Of a DNA stretch of 64,000 nucleotides, positions 8,465-17,339 are shown in pieces; position 1 is the stretch's first letter; every line of letters starts with the position of its first letter. Made by a program: the position numbers and the translations under genes. This stretch comes from an uncultured Bacteroidales bacterium (GTDB lineage Bacteria > Bacteroidota > Bacteroidia > Bacteroidales > Bacteroidaceae), in contig CADCLN010000003.1 of assembly GCA_902802265.1 (NCBI GenBank), positions 62,001-126,000 of the forward strand. Reading direction: 5' to 3'. Under the pieces are notes generated by a model. The model did no database searches. It saw only the letters and a list, made by a program, of their open reading frames with translations, and was not told where the DNA came from.

Positions 8465-8989
8465 ATGAATTTTAAAGAACTCGTACAGATGCGCCGCAGT
8501 GTGCGCAAATACACAGAACAGGAAATCGCACCGGAAGACTTGCAGACGATTCTGCGTAGTGCATTGATGGCTCCGACCAGCAAAGGCACACGCGCCTGGC
8601 ACTTCATCGTTGTGGACGACAAGGATATGTTGGAAAAGATTTCCAAGTGTCGCGAAATGGGCAGTCAGTTTGTTGCCGGAGCAGCCGTAGCCATCGTCGT
8701 GCTGGGCGACCGCGAAGTGACAGACGCCTGGACTGAAGATGCAGCCATTGCAGCAGTCACTATGCAGTATCAGGCAGCCGACCTGGGACTGGGCAGCTGT
8801 TGGTGCCACATACGCAACCGATTTATGGAGAACGGAGAACCGTCGGACAATATCCTGCGTTTCCTTTTGGACTATCCTGAGAATCTTACTGCCGAGTGTG
8901 TCATCGGACTGGGGTATCCTGCCATTGAGCGCAAGCCACAGGACGAAGACAAACTGAAGTGGGAGAACGTAAGCATCTACAAACCATAG
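8465..8989 (+). CDS. Nitroreductase-family FMN oxidoreductase
   Basis: A 174-residue protein of the short nitroreductase class. The N-terminus MNFKELVQMRRSVRKYT is the classical FMN-binding Arg-rich start, followed by LMAPTSKGTRAWHF, and GLGSCWCHI in the middle, all typical of this fold. These enzymes are flavin-dependent NAD(P)H oxidoreductases of nitro compounds or quinones; the physiological substrate is not evident. It lies 55 bp after the hemerythrin-LuxR gene on the same strand, so control by that regulator is possible. Confidence 0.88.
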   Translation: MNFKELVQMRRSVRKYTEQEIAPEDLQTILRSALMAPTSKGTRAWHFIVVDDKDMLEKISKCREMGSQFVAGAAVAIVVLGDREVTDAWTEDAAIAAVTMQYQAADLGLGSCWCHIRNRFMENGEPSDNILRFLLDYPENLTAECVIGLGYPAIERKPQDEDKLKWENVSIYKP

Positions 8990-8994
8990 TTGTT

Positions 8995-9036
8995 GCATAA
9001 ACGTAAAAACGTAAAGACGTAATAACGTAACAGCGT
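8995..9036. repeat. 8-nt tandem repeats (ACGTAANN) before kdsC
   Basis: Five consecutive near-copies of ACGTAA plus two variable bases run up to the start codon of kdsC, in phase at 8 nt. The unit resembles the one at 8410-8464 although the surrounding genes are unrelated. Confidence 0.75.
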
Positions 9037-9555
9037 ATGATAAACTACGACCTGACGAAGATACGTGCCCTGTTTTTCGATGTGGATGGTGTGCTCTCGG
9101 CAGAGACCATTACCCAGCACCCTGACGGTGAACCCATGCGCACGGTGAACATCAAGGACGGTTATGCCTTGCAGCACGCCGTGAAGCAGGGAATACTCAT
9201 CGCCATCATTTCGGGTGCACGCGTGGAAAGTGTGCGCAAGCGTTATGAGGGGCTCGGTGTGAAAGAGATACACCTGGGGGCTGCGGTAAAAATACAGAAG
9301 TATGAGGAACTGAAGCAACGCTATGGGCTGCAGGACGAGGAAATACTCTTCATGGGCGACGACATCCCCGACTACGAAGTGATGCAGCAATGTGGTCTGC
9401 CCTGTTGTCCCGCCGATGCCGCTCCTGAAATCAAGGACATCTCACGCTATATTTCCCAAAAGCGCGGTGGCATGGGATGTGTGCGCGACGTACTGGAACA
9501 AGTGCTCAAGGCCCAGAACCTCTGGATGCACAATGCTCAAGCCTTTGGTTGGTAG
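9037..9555 (+). CDS. kdsC: 3-deoxy-D-manno-octulosonate 8-phosphate phosphatase
   Basis: A 172-residue HAD-superfamily phosphatase lacking a cap domain, the size and order of KdsC. HAD motif I is FFDVDGVLS near residue 11, motif II IISGAR near 60, and motif III/IV is [12 protein letters not shown]. The ending with [16 protein letters not shown] is typical of the KdsC tail that closes over the active site of the tetramer. The enzyme removes phosphate from KDO-8-P in the cytoplasm, a step in lipid A-core synthesis. maf follows by 71 bp. Confidence 0.9.
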   Translation: MINYDLTKIRALFFDVDGVLSAETITQHPDGEPMRTVNIKDGYALQHAVKQGILIAIISGARVESVRKRYEGLGVKEIHLGAAVKIQKYEELKQRYGLQDEEILFMGDDIPDYEVMQQCGLPCCPADAAPEIKDISRYISQKRGGMGCVRDVLEQVLKAQNLWMHNAQAFGW

Positions 9556-9626
9556 GGCTTTCTTGTCGTCCATTTCGCCGGCAACACCTCACAGGGACCA
9601 TTTTTCCTCTTAATCATGATTGCTCT

Positions 9627-10208
9627 ATGTTTGAAAACCTACAGAAATATCATATCATCCTCGCTTCCAACTCTCCGCGCCGCAAGGAACTGATTCGTGG
9701 ATTGGGACTGCCATTTGAAGTGCGCACGCTGCAAGACATAGATGAATCTTATCCGGCCGATTTGCGTGGCGAAGATATTCCTCTCTACATTTCACGCAAG
9801 AAGGCAGAGGCTTACCGCAAGGGCATGGCTGAGGATGAACTCATCATCACAGCCGACACCATCGTCTATGTAGATGATGAAGTGCTGGGCAAACCTAAGG
9901 ACAAGGCTGATGCCATACGTATGTTCCACAGGATGAGTGGCAGAGAGCATCAGGTCATTACGGGCGTCTGCATCGTTACACGCGAAAAGACGGTGCAGTT
10001 TGCTTCCACGACCAACGTGACTTTTGCTCAACTCACCGAGGAGGAAATCAATTACTACATTGACCAGTACCAACCATTTGACAAGGCGGGTGCATACGGC
10101 ATACAGGAGTGGATAGGCTATGTGGGCATCACAGGCATACAAGGCTCCTTCTTCAATGTGGTGGGTCTGCCTGTACAACGGCTTTACACTGCTCTGAAAC
10201 AATTTTAA
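9627..10208 (+). CDS. maf: Maf-like nucleotide pyrophosphatase
   Basis: A 193-residue protein. The start chosen is MFENLQKYHIILASNSPRR, giving the usual Maf length; an upstream extension of 50 codons would overlap kdsC and has no Maf similarity. Maf landmarks are ASNSPRRKELI at the N-terminus, ITADTIV in the middle, RMSGREHQVITGVCI, and the C-terminal FDKAGAYGIQ with GIQGSFFNVVGLP. These enzymes hydrolyse non-canonical or dTTP/UTP nucleotides to monophosphates and can restrain septum formation. The order kdsC-maf is common in Bacteroidetes genomes as far as I know. Confidence 0.9.
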   Translation: MFENLQKYHIILASNSPRRKELIRGLGLPFEVRTLQDIDESYPADLRGEDIPLYISRKKAEAYRKGMAEDELIITADTIVYVDDEVLGKPKDKADAIRMFHRMSGREHQVITGVCIVTREKTVQFASTTNVTFAQLTEEEINYYIDQYQPFDKAGAYGIQEWIGYVGITGIQGSFFNVVGLPVQRLYTALKQF

Positions 10209-10232
10209 ACACGTAATAAACACAAAATTATC

Positions 10233-10703
10233 ATGACAACTGTTCACGAACTCGACGACATCGATATTCAGATTTTGCGCCTTTTGCAAGAAGACTGCCG
10301 ACTGACGACCAAAGAATTGGCTCATAAGATACACCTCTCTGTTTCGCCCACCTACGAGCGGCAGCGGAGACTGGAACGGCAGGGATTCATCAAGAAGTAT
10401 GTAGCCATCCTCGATGCAGACCATCTGGAACGGGCCTTCTTGGTCTATTGCACCGTGAGTATGAAACAAATCAATCACGACATTGCTGTTGACTTTGCAA
10501 AGATTGTCAACGAATGGAACGAAGTAACGGAGTGCTACAACATTTCGGGTGATGGCGACTATATGCTCAAAGTCTGTGTGGGCAGTATGCATCTGTATCA
10601 GCAGTTCATACTCAACAAATTGGGTACGCTGAGCTATGTGGCTCATGTTCGTTCTGTTTTTGTCATGGACACGCTTAAAATCAGTTATGGATTACCGCTC
10701 TAA
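10233..10703 (+). CDS. Lrp/AsnC-family transcriptional regulator
   Basis: A 156-residue protein with an N-terminal AsnC-type helix-turn-helix (LDDIDIQILRLLQED, TTKELAHKIHLS, VSPTYERQRRLERQGFI, residues about 5-55) and a C-terminal RAM ligand-binding domain (GDGDYMLKVCV, residues about 75-150). Such proteins bind DNA as dimers or octamers and respond to amino acids. The next gene starts 17 bp before this stop in another frame, so the two are probably translated from one message. The regulon cannot be inferred. Confidence 0.9.
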   Translation: MTTVHELDDIDIQILRLLQEDCRLTTKELAHKIHLSVSPTYERQRRLERQGFIKKYVAILDADHLERAFLVYCTVSMKQINHDIAVDFAKIVNEWNEVTECYNISGDGDYMLKVCVGSMHLYQQFILNKLGTLSYVAHVRSVFVMDTLKISYGLPL

Positions 10704-11937
10704 TTATACCTCACGACTGCTACGCTGCATTGTCATGCTGCTGTTCCTGATAGGTACGGCCTCAGCGGGTTATGCACAAAATAAATACAAGAAGTCTGCC
10801 GTCATCAAGGAAATCAGGTCGAACATGAAGGGCAAGGCATACGGAAAAGTGCTTGACAACGTGAACAATGCTATGCGACAGTTCCCTGAGTTTGCCACCA
10901 TCGATCCCGAATACTATTATTACAGCGTTCAGGCAAACCAGGCTTTGGCTCTGGACGAAGAAAAGAAGATGTACTTGAACCAGAAGGCTGACACACTGAA
11001 GTATTTCAACTACATTTATACGATTTTTACGGATGGACTTCGTTGCGACAGTCTTTCAAATATTCCTGACGAAAGGGGCAGGGTAGTGAACCACTATCAC
11101 AAGCCCATCGCTTCCATGTTCGCTGCCAACATCGGCAAACTTCCTGCTGGCGTCAAGTTTACTTTTCTGAAGAAAGATTACACCCGTGCCTACAATTATG
11201 CCGATATGTTCATTCAGCTCACAAGTGATTCGACTGCTTATCAGTTGAATGCGCCCTCAGCCACAGATGTTTCCATGATGTCGGCGTTTGCTGTACTTTC
11301 TGCCTATGCGCAAAGAAACTATAGCCGTGCCATTCAGTACATTGACGCAGCGCTGAGCGAGAATACACGCCGAGAACAGTTGCTGGAAATTGCTTGCCGA
11401 TGCTACGATCAGATGGGCGATACGGTGCGTTTGGAGGAATGTTTGCGTGATGGCGTGGACCATTATGCCACAAACTATTTCTTCCTTTCCCTTGTCAAAC
11501 TTTACAATGACCAGCGCCGCTATACCGATGTGTTGACGCTGACCAACAAGATGCTTCAGATAGATTCGCGCAACCGTGACCTTTGGTTCATCCGTGGCAA
11601 AGAGGAGGCTTACCTTGAACGTGAAGACGATGCGCTACAATCGTTCACCACCGCTACAGAAATCATGATGGACGATGCGGAGTCTTACTCTGCCATTGGC
11701 AATATTTATCTGAACATGTCGCGCCGAGCCTACGAACAGCAGCAAGGGCTTTCGGGCAAACCGTTGCAAAACAAAAAGACAGAATTACATAATCTTTACC
11801 TCAAATCGAAAGCGGCCTTTGAAAGTGCACGCCAACATAGGCCCCAGGATACAGCCCTTTGGCTTGCAGGTCTGAAAGAACTCTATTTTAAACTGAACAT
11901 GGGCAAAGAACTCAAGACGCTCGAAAACATTAAGTAA
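10687..11937 (+). CDS. Exported TPR-like protein of unknown function
   Basis: A 416-residue protein started at MDYRSNYTSRLLRC, which places a signal peptide (MLLFLIGTASAGYAQ) at residues about 14-30 and overlaps the Lrp gene by 17 bp. The rest is helical with tetratricopeptide-like repeats, such as the part around NRDLWFIRGKEEAYLE and the following ESYSAIGNIYLNMSRRAYEQ. It is probably periplasmic or attached to the outer membrane through partners. No catalytic motif is visible. An 11-codon-longer or shorter start cannot be excluded, but the chosen one best preserves the signal peptide. Confidence 0.65.
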   Translation: MDYRSNYTSRLLRCIVMLLFLIGTASAGYAQNKYKKSAVIKEIRSNMKGKAYGKVLDNVNNAMRQFPEFATIDPEYYYYSVQANQALALDEEKKMYLNQKADTLKYFNYIYTIFTDGLRCDSLSNIPDERGRVVNHYHKPIASMFAANIGKLPAGVKFTFLKKDYTRAYNYADMFIQLTSDSTAYQLNAPSATDVSMMSAFAVLSAYAQRNYSRAIQYIDAALSENTRREQLLEIACRCYDQMGDTVRLEECLRDGVDHYATNYFFLSLVKLYNDQRRYTDVLTLTNKMLQIDSRNRDLWFIRGKEEAYLEREDDALQSFTTATEIMMDDAESYSAIGNIYLNMSRRAYEQQQGLSGKPLQNKKTELHNLYLKSKAAFESARQHRPQDTALWLAGLKELYFKLNMGKELKTLENIK

Positions 11938-12012
11938 TAAGAATCATCCAATCAGAAGTGTCTCATTGTCGGCACATTGTGTGCTGAACGCCCTCTAAAA
12001 AACACACGAACC

Positions 12013-12843
12013 ATGATTGTATTTCCCAACGCTAAAATCAACATTGGACTAAACATCGTAGAACGCCGCAATGACGGCTATCATAACCTCGAAAGTATTT
12101 TCTATCCTATCAACATATACGACCGACTGCAAGTGGACATCGATACGGAGTGTCCCACCTGTGGCTGTTCGCTCAAACTCGACGGCATAGAGATTGAAGG
12201 TCGGCCAGAGGATAATCTGGTGGTACGTGCCTATCGTCTGTTGGCAGAATCCTATAAATTGCCAGCTGTCACCGTACAGCTCCAGAAACTCATCCCCATG
12301 GGAGCAGGACTGGGTGGGGGTTCCAGCGATGCTGCTTTCATGTTGAAGGTGCTTAACGAAATGTTCCAGCTGCAACTTCCTGAAGATAAACTTGAAGCCT
12401 ACGCCGCACGACTGGGAGCCGACTGTGCTTTCTTCATCAAGAATCAGCCTGTTTATGCAACTGGCATAGGCAATGAATTTCATTACGATGTGCCCATTCC
12501 ATCGCTTGCTGGCAAGGTGCTCGTGTTGGTAAAGCCCAATGTTTTCGTGTCCACACGCGATGCTTATTCACTCATCACACCGGCCCGACCCAAATATGTC
12601 CTGACAGAAAGCATCTTGCAGCCCATCAATCAATGGAAAGACTTGATTGGAAACGATTTCGAGTCAAGTGTGTTTCCACGATTCCCACTCATCCAAGAAG
12701 TGAAGGAAAAGCTCTACCAACTGGGTGCGCAGTATGCCAGCATGTCGGGCAGTGGATCAAGTGTTTTCGGCCTGTTCGACCAGCCCATTACAGGAGTAGA
12801 TACCCATTTCTCAGGAATGTTCTCCATCTCCTTAACCCTCTGA
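12013..12843 (+). CDS. ispE: 4-diphosphocytidyl-2-C-methyl-D-erythritol kinase
   Basis: A 276-residue GHMP kinase. The start MIVFPNAKINIGLNI matches the PNAKINLGL opening of IspE; an ATG 36 bp upstream adds residues foreign to the family. Motif II is IPMGAGLGGGSSDAA (about 94-108), the ATP phosphate-binding loop, and motif III is SMSGSGSSVFGLF near the C-terminus. It phosphorylates CDP-ME at the 2-hydroxyl in the non-mevalonate isoprenoid pathway, in the cytoplasm. An aminotransferase gene follows 35 bp later. Confidence 0.93.
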   Translation: MIVFPNAKINIGLNIVERRNDGYHNLESIFYPINIYDRLQVDIDTECPTCGCSLKLDGIEIEGRPEDNLVVRAYRLLAESYKLPAVTVQLQKLIPMGAGLGGGSSDAAFMLKVLNEMFQLQLPEDKLEAYAARLGADCAFFIKNQPVYATGIGNEFHYDVPIPSLAGKVLVLVKPNVFVSTRDAYSLITPARPKYVLTESILQPINQWKDLIGNDFESSVFPRFPLIQEVKEKLYQLGAQYASMSGSGSSVFGLFDQPITGVDTHFSGMFSISLTL

Positions 12844-12845
12844 TT

Positions 12846-12878
12846 TTTCGTTCTTCACTCTTCACTCTTCATTTTTTT
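12846..12878. repeat. Short TTCACTC tandem repeat in leader
   Basis: The gap between ispE and the aminotransferase contains TTCACTC units in 7-nt register directly followed by a T-run and the start codon. Comparable 7-nt motifs precede glgB and the porin at 43996. Confidence 0.55.
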
Positions 12879-13964
12879 ATGACGGTTCCTTTTCTCGATT
12901 TACAAGCTATAAACCAATCTTTTGGTCAGCCCCTCATTGATGCAGCAGCAGATGTCATCCGTTCAGGATGGTATCTCTGTGGAAACCAGACAGCCGCATT
13001 CGAAGCAGAGTGGGGTGAATACTGTAAAATGCCCCATGCTGTTGGCGTTGGCAATGGTCTGGATGCCCTCCGGTTGGTGTTGCAAGCCTGGAAAATAATG
13101 TTTGGTTGGCAAGACGACGAGGTCATTGTGCCTGCGAATACATTCATTGCCACACCGTTAGCTATCACGCAAGCAGGATTGAAACCTGTCTTCTGTGATG
13201 TAAATCAGCATGATGCACTCATCCGAACAGATTCCGACTATCTTGACACACTGGTAACACCGCGCACACGCTGCATCATACCTGTACATCTATACGGTCA
13301 ACTGGCCAATTTGACTGAAATTTATCAGTTTGCACAGCAGCATAGGCTACAAGTTTTGGAGGATGCTTGTCAAGCTCATGGTGCACGCGCTATATATAAT
13401 AATAATGTACGCACGTGCGCGTACAGTTTTTATCCAGGTAAAAATTTGGGTGCCTTGGGCGACGGTGGTTGTGTCACAACGCATGACGAAACACTTGCTC
13501 AGCTGGTCAGAATGCTTGCCAATTATGGTCAGACAAAAAAGTACGTGCATGACTATCAAGGTATCAACTCACGTTTGGACGAAATGCAAGCAGCTATTCT
13601 TCGGGTCAAATTGCGCCGATTAGATGCTGACAATCATCGCCGTCAACAAATTGCCGCATTCTACGCTGATCAGTTTGGTTCCAATCAACCAGCTGCCGTG
13701 CAAGACGGAACGCACGTTTACCACATTTATCCATATTTGACGACAGATCGCACAACCTTACAAGAACATCTGAACAGTTGCGGCATCCAAACTTTAATTC
13801 ATTATCCCGTGCCGTGTCATCATCAGAAAGCCTACGCCTCAGAACACTCAAAAGTTTTTCCAAATGCTGAATACTGGTGTTCCCACGAACTTTCTTTGCC
13901 CATCTCTCCAGTATTAACCGACGAACAAGCCCAATTCGTGGTAAAATCTGTTCTCTCCTTCTGA
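12879..13964 (+). CDS. DegT/DnrJ/EryC1-type sugar-nucleotide aminotransferase
   Basis: A 361-residue PLP enzyme. The start MTVPFLDLQAIN matches the VPFLDL opening of the family; a longer frame begins inside ispE and is rejected. Landmarks are VPANTFIATPLAI, LEDACQAHGA (PLP-contacting Asp) and FYPGKNLGALGDGG with the PLP Lys188. Family members aminate keto sugars bound to dTDP or UDP for surface polysaccharide; this one resembles the 3-keto-sugar transaminases (FdtB/QdtB-like), but the exact sugar is unsure. The segment coding for AIYNNNVRT (about 13391-13420) is locally AT-rich with an imperfect GTACGC palindrome. gmd and fcl lie convergently just downstream. Confidence 0.85.
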   Translation: MTVPFLDLQAINQSFGQPLIDAAADVIRSGWYLCGNQTAAFEAEWGEYCKMPHAVGVGNGLDALRLVLQAWKIMFGWQDDEVIVPANTFIATPLAITQAGLKPVFCDVNQHDALIRTDSDYLDTLVTPRTRCIIPVHLYGQLANLTEIYQFAQQHRLQVLEDACQAHGARAIYNNNVRTCAYSFYPGKNLGALGDGGCVTTHDETLAQLVRMLANYGQTKKYVHDYQGINSRLDEMQAAILRVKLRRLDADNHRRQQIAAFYADQFGSNQPAAVQDGTHVYHIYPYLTTDRTTLQEHLNSCGIQTLIHYPVPCHHQKAYASEHSKVFPNAEYWCSHELSLPISPVLTDEQAQFVVKSVLSF

Positions 13965-14036
13965 ATTTGAATGGCGATTATGTTAAATTAGGATAGTAGC
14001 ACTACTCTTGCAATAAAGTTCTATGAGTTTGGCAAT

Positions 14037-14088
14037 AAAAGAATGCCACTTCAATAACAACAAAGTGTTGCTGAAGTAGCATTCTTTT
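14037..14088. terminator. Bidirectional terminator between aminotransferase and gmd
   Basis: An inverted repeat of 17 bases with a single mismatch (14037-14053 and 14072-14088) has AAAAGAATGC on one side and GCATTCTTTT on the other, so each strand ends its stem in a T-run. It lies between two convergent genes and can serve both. Confidence 0.8.
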
Positions 14089-14121
14089 AAAATATAATTT
14101 TGAACGGAGGGCTGACAGATT

Positions 14122-15234
14122 TTATTTTACCAGTCCGCGCTCCAGATATTCAGCGAGATTTGTACGCATGACGCTGGCAACATGGTCGGCAGCGACTTTC
14201 TCCATGTCGTGCTTAACCATGATGCTGACAAGCTGGTCGAAAGTTGTCTTTGTTGGATTCCAACCCAGTTCCTTCTTTGCCTTTGAGGGGTCGCCCCAGA
14301 GGTTCACCACGTCTGTCGGACGATAGAAGTCTTCGCTCACTTCCACAAGCGTTTTGCCTACGAGATTAGCTGGACCGCTTACGCAAACGCCTTTCTCGTC
14401 CATACCTTCGCCCTTGAATTCCAATTCGATGCCTGCTGCTTTGAAAGCATAGTAAGCAAATTCGCGCACACTGTGCTGTTCACCGGTAGCAATGACGAAA
14501 TCTTCGGGGGTATCGTGCTGCAGAATGAGCCACATACACTCCACATAGTCCTTGGCATAACCCCAGTCGCGCAAGCTGGAGAGGTTTCCGAGGTAGAGCT
14601 TTTCCTGCTTTCCCTGAGCAATGCGGGCTGCAGCCAGGGTGATTTTACGAGTAACGAAGGTTTCGCCACGGCGTTCACTTTCGTGGTTGAACAGGATGCC
14701 TGAGCAGCAGAACATATTGTAAGCCTCGCGGTATTCCTTTACAATCCAGAAGCCGTACTGTTTAGCTACGGCGTATGGGCTGTAAGGATGGAACGGAGTG
14801 TTCTCGTTCTGAGGAACTTCCTCCACTTTGCCGTAAAGTTCGCTGGTACTTGCCTGGTAAATACGACAAGAGTCTGTCAGTCCGCAGAGACGGACAGCTT
14901 CGAGCACACGCAGTACACCTACGGCATCGACATCGGCTGTAAATTCAGGACTGTCGAAACTGACCTGTACGTGTGATTGTGCCGCGAGGTTATAAATCTC
15001 GGTTGGACGCACTTTGCTGACTACTTGCAAGATAGACATGGAGTCACCCATGTCTCCGTAGTGCAGGTGGAAATTGGGCTGACCTTCGAGGTGTGCAATG
15101 CGTTCACGGTAGTCCACGGAGCTACGGCGAATCACGCCATGCACTTCATAGCCTTTTTCGAGCAAAAATTCAGACAGGTAAGAGCCGTCTTGACCCGTAA
15201 CACCTGTAATGAGAGCAACTTTTCTTTCTGACAT
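14122..15234 (-). CDS. gmd: GDP-mannose 4,6-dehydratase
   Basis: A 370-residue short-chain dehydrogenase of the extended class. The N-terminus has the NAD(P) loop [10 protein letters not shown], then VIRRSS; the catalytic region shows STSELYGKV and the [11 protein letters not shown]yr-x3-Lys pair. [11 protein letters not shown] is a signature of Gmd. It turns GDP-D-mannose into GDP-4-keto-6-deoxymannose in the cytoplasm, the substrate of the enzyme encoded just upstream (fcl). Together they make GDP-L-fucose for capsule, O-glycan or protein glycosylation. The gene is the last of a five-gene minus-strand run that begins with bamD. Confidence 0.95.
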   Translation of the reverse strand: MSERKVALITGVTGQDGSYLSEFLLEKGYEVHGVIRRSSVDYRERIAHLEGQPNFHLHYGDMGDSMSILQVVSKVRPTEIYNLAAQSHVQVSFDSPEFTADVDAVGVLRVLEAVRLCGLTDSCRIYQASTSELYGKVEEVPQNENTPFHPYSPYAVAKQYGFWIVKEYREAYNMFCCSGILFNHESERRGETFVTRKITLAAARIAQGKQEKLYLGNLSSLRDWGYAKDYVECMWLILQHDTPEDFVIATGEQHSVREFAYYAFKAAGIELEFKGEGMDEKGVCVSGPANLVGKTLVEVSEDFYRPTDVVNLWGDPSKAKKELGWNPTKTTFDQLVSIMVKHDMEKVAADHVASVMRTNLAEYLERGLVK

Positions 15235-15243
15235 ATTAATAGA

Positions 15244-16440
15244 TTAACTATTTTGATGATTGATACAAATTCCTTGCAGATACCATTCGTAGAGACGGTG
15301 AATACCCTCTTCTATCTCGACGGTATGATGCCAGCCCAAGCGATGCAGTTTGCTTACGTCGGTCAGTTTCTTCAGCGTGCCGTCGGGCTTTGAACGGTCC
15401 CAACGGAGTTCGCCTTTGAAGCCAATTTCCTGCATAATCTTTTCGGCTACTTCCTTGATGCTGATTTCCTTACCCGTACCTACATTGATGTGGCAGTTGC
15501 GGATTTCCTTGATGCCATCACGGTTGTTGACGAAGTCCTGATTGTCCAGAATGTCCTGAAAATCCACGTTCAACAGACAATGTACAGAGGCATCTGCCAT
15601 TTCCTCGCTCCAGAGGAATTCGCGCATGGGTGAACCTGTACCCCAGAGGGTAACGGCTTCTGGCGTAATGCCGTAATGGCGAAGCACTTGCAGGATGGTA
15701 TATTCATCGCTCATGGCTGTTGCCATGATGGTCTGTGTGGCTTTGGCTGCCTCTGCATCAGGGGCTGCCTGTCCATCCACCATCTTAGGTACTTTCATGC
15801 TGACAGGGCGCAGGCTCAAGTCCTTGTGTACTGCGTCCCAGTCGCCTTCGTTCAGGCACTTTGCCAGGTAAATCTTGCGAATCATGGCTGGCAGTACGTG
15901 GCTGTTTTCCAGGTGGAAATTGTCGTTAGGCCCATAAAGGTTTGTAGGCATTACGGCAATGTAGTTGGTGCCATATTGCAGGTTGAACGACTCGCACATC
16001 TTCAGTCCGGCAATCTTCGCAATGGCGTATGGCTCATTGGTATATTCCAACGGTGAAGTGAGCAAACAGTCTTCGGGCATGGGCTGTGGAGCCTCGCCTG
16101 GATAGATGCAGGTGCTGCCGAGGAAGAGCAGTTTCTTCACGCCGTGCTTCCAGGCTTCTCCAATCACGTTCTGCTGAATCTGCAAGTTCTGATAAATAAA
16201 GTCGGCACGATATTGCAGGTTTGCCATAATGCCTCCTACATGGGCTGCCGCCAGCACAACGGCATCGGGCTGTTCCTGGTCGAAGAATTGACGGACAGCC
16301 ACAGGGTCGAGCAGGTCAAGTTCTCGGTGTGAACGACCTACCAAATTAGTGTATCCCCTACCCTGCAGATTGTTCCAGATGGCAGAACCTACCAGTCCGT
16401 GATGACCTGCAACGTAGATTTTACTGTTTTTGTCTAACAT
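15244..16440 (-). CDS. fcl: GDP-L-fucose synthase
   Basis: A 398-residue protein. The ATG at 16440 (MLDKNSKIYVAGHHGLVGS) is chosen; a TTG four codons earlier is possible but unneeded. NADP loop GHHGLVGSAI, catalytic Ser region LGSTCIYP and Tyr-x3-Lys YAIAKIAG are present, as are MPTNLYGPNDNF and VNVGTGKE-like INVGTGKEISI. It epimerises and reduces GDP-4-keto-6-deoxymannose to GDP-L-fucose. It is longer than the E. coli enzyme (321) because of an insert at about 180-245 rich in Ala, Lys and Asp, which is common in Bacteroidetes homologues. gmd starts 9 bp after its stop. Confidence 0.93.
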   Translation of the reverse strand: MLDKNSKIYVAGHHGLVGSAIWNNLQGRGYTNLVGRSHRELDLLDPVAVRQFFDQEQPDAVVLAAAHVGGIMANLQYRADFIYQNLQIQQNVIGEAWKHGVKKLLFLGSTCIYPGEAPQPMPEDCLLTSPLEYTNEPYAIAKIAGLKMCESFNLQYGTNYIAVMPTNLYGPNDNFHLENSHVLPAMIRKIYLAKCLNEGDWDAVHKDLSLRPVSMKVPKMVDGQAAPDAEAAKATQTIMATAMSDEYTILQVLRHYGITPEAVTLWGTGSPMREFLWSEEMADASVHCLLNVDFQDILDNQDFVNNRDGIKEIRNCHINVGTGKEISIKEVAEKIMQEIGFKGELRWDRSKPDGTLKKLTDVSKLHRLGWHHTVEIEEGIHRLYEWYLQGICINHQNS

Positions 16441-16472
16441 ATTTTTGAGCAACTTTTGTTTTAACTGTAGAA

Positions 16473-16961
16473 TTATCTCAATCGATCTAACGAGCGCACA
16501 AGGGCTTCGTCCTTGCGAATGCCGTGAATGGCCATGATGTTGAGAATCAAGCTGAGTACAGGAAAGACTGCGACGAAGCGCACATGGAATGCAGATGGGC
16601 CAGCATCGGCCAAAACAATGTCGATGTTCTCCTTATAAAAATAGGCGAACAAGGCATAGACGACTATGTAGCCCACCAGGAAGATGCTGCTGATGATGGT
16701 CAGTCGCAACTGACGCATACGTTTGTGGAAGAGCATAATACTCATGATGCTGAGGAAAATGACCAGCAGCAGAAGCACACCAAGCGCGTATGGCCCTGCA
16801 CTTTGGTATGAACTGCATGGACCATAGCTTGAGAACGTGAAGTTGCTGAACGTGGCAACAACCTCTTCATCCTGTGTATAATTACCTATTTGAGAAATCA
16901 ACCCCACAAAAGAGAGGATGGCGACGAGAAGCAGATAAACGGTCTGAATGCGCTGAATCAT
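16473..16961 (-). CDS. DUF4293 four-helix membrane protein
   Basis: A 162-residue integral membrane protein with four hydrophobic segments (about 7-25, 55-75, 88-110 and 130-150). The opening MIQRIQTVYLLLVAILS is typical of the DUF4293 family of Bacteroidetes. Its start overlaps the stop of rpoZ by 4 bp (ATGA), so translation is coupled. The function is unknown; the constant neighbourhood with rpoZ and bamD is itself the main clue. Confidence 0.85.
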   Translation of the reverse strand: MIQRIQTVYLLLVAILSFVGLISQIGNYTQDEEVVATFSNFTFSSYGPCSSYQSAGPYALGVLLLLVIFLSIMSIMLFHKRMRQLRLTIISSIFLVGYIVVYALFAYFYKENIDIVLADAGPSAFHVRFVAVFPVLSLILNIMAIHGIRKDEALVRSLDRLR

Positions 16962-17293
16962 AGAACTTCTGCTCTTTCCTTAGCGGGATTGCGATAGTAA
17001 ATTTTGTCCTCCAGAAATTCCTGGGTTGCAATGAGGGTGGGTTTGGGCAGACGCTCGTAGTAGCGTGAAATCTGGATCTGCTCCTCGTTTTCGAAAATCT
17101 CCTCCAGATTGTCCTGTGAAGAACCGAACTCCTGCAATTTCTTGGTGAGTTCTTCCTTCATGATAGCAGAAATTTGATTGGCTCGCTTGCCAATGATTGC
17201 CACACTTTCGTAGATGTTCTGAGTGTCTTTGCACAGGTCCATCACGTTGCGTGTCACGGTGTTGACCGGTGCATTCGTTTTCTTAAAATCCAT
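16958..17293 (-). CDS. rpoZ: RNA polymerase omega subunit, Bacteroidetes type
   Basis: A 111-residue protein. The core TGN... of proteobacterial omega is not obvious, but NIYESVAIIGKRANQISAIM (about 28-47) corresponds to the conserved omega helix that holds the beta-prime C-terminus (family phrase: R..qi..i..). Residues 75-111 (YYERLPKPTLIATQEFLEDK) form the Bacteroidetes-specific tail. It assists assembly of RNA polymerase. It lies between bamD and DUF4293 in a tight run. The call rests on family resemblance and on the conserved neighbourhood. Confidence 0.85.
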   Translation of the reverse strand: MDFKKTNAPVNTVTRNVMDLCKDTQNIYESVAIIGKRANQISAIMKEELTKKLQEFGSSQDNLEEIFENEEQIQISRYYERLPKPTLIATQEFLEDKIYYRNPAKERAEVL

Positions 17294-17339
17294 AATGTCT
17301 GATGTTAATAATATTGTTTATTAATGGGTTAATATATTC

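Noticed and set aside
9477..9626. A 50-codon N-terminal extension of maf
   Set aside because: It overlaps kdsC, has no Maf similarity, and Maf proteins begin at the IILASNSPRR region.
12633..12878. An 82-codon extension of the aminotransferase
   Set aside because: It runs inside ispE in another frame; the family's VPFLDL opening lies at the later ATG.
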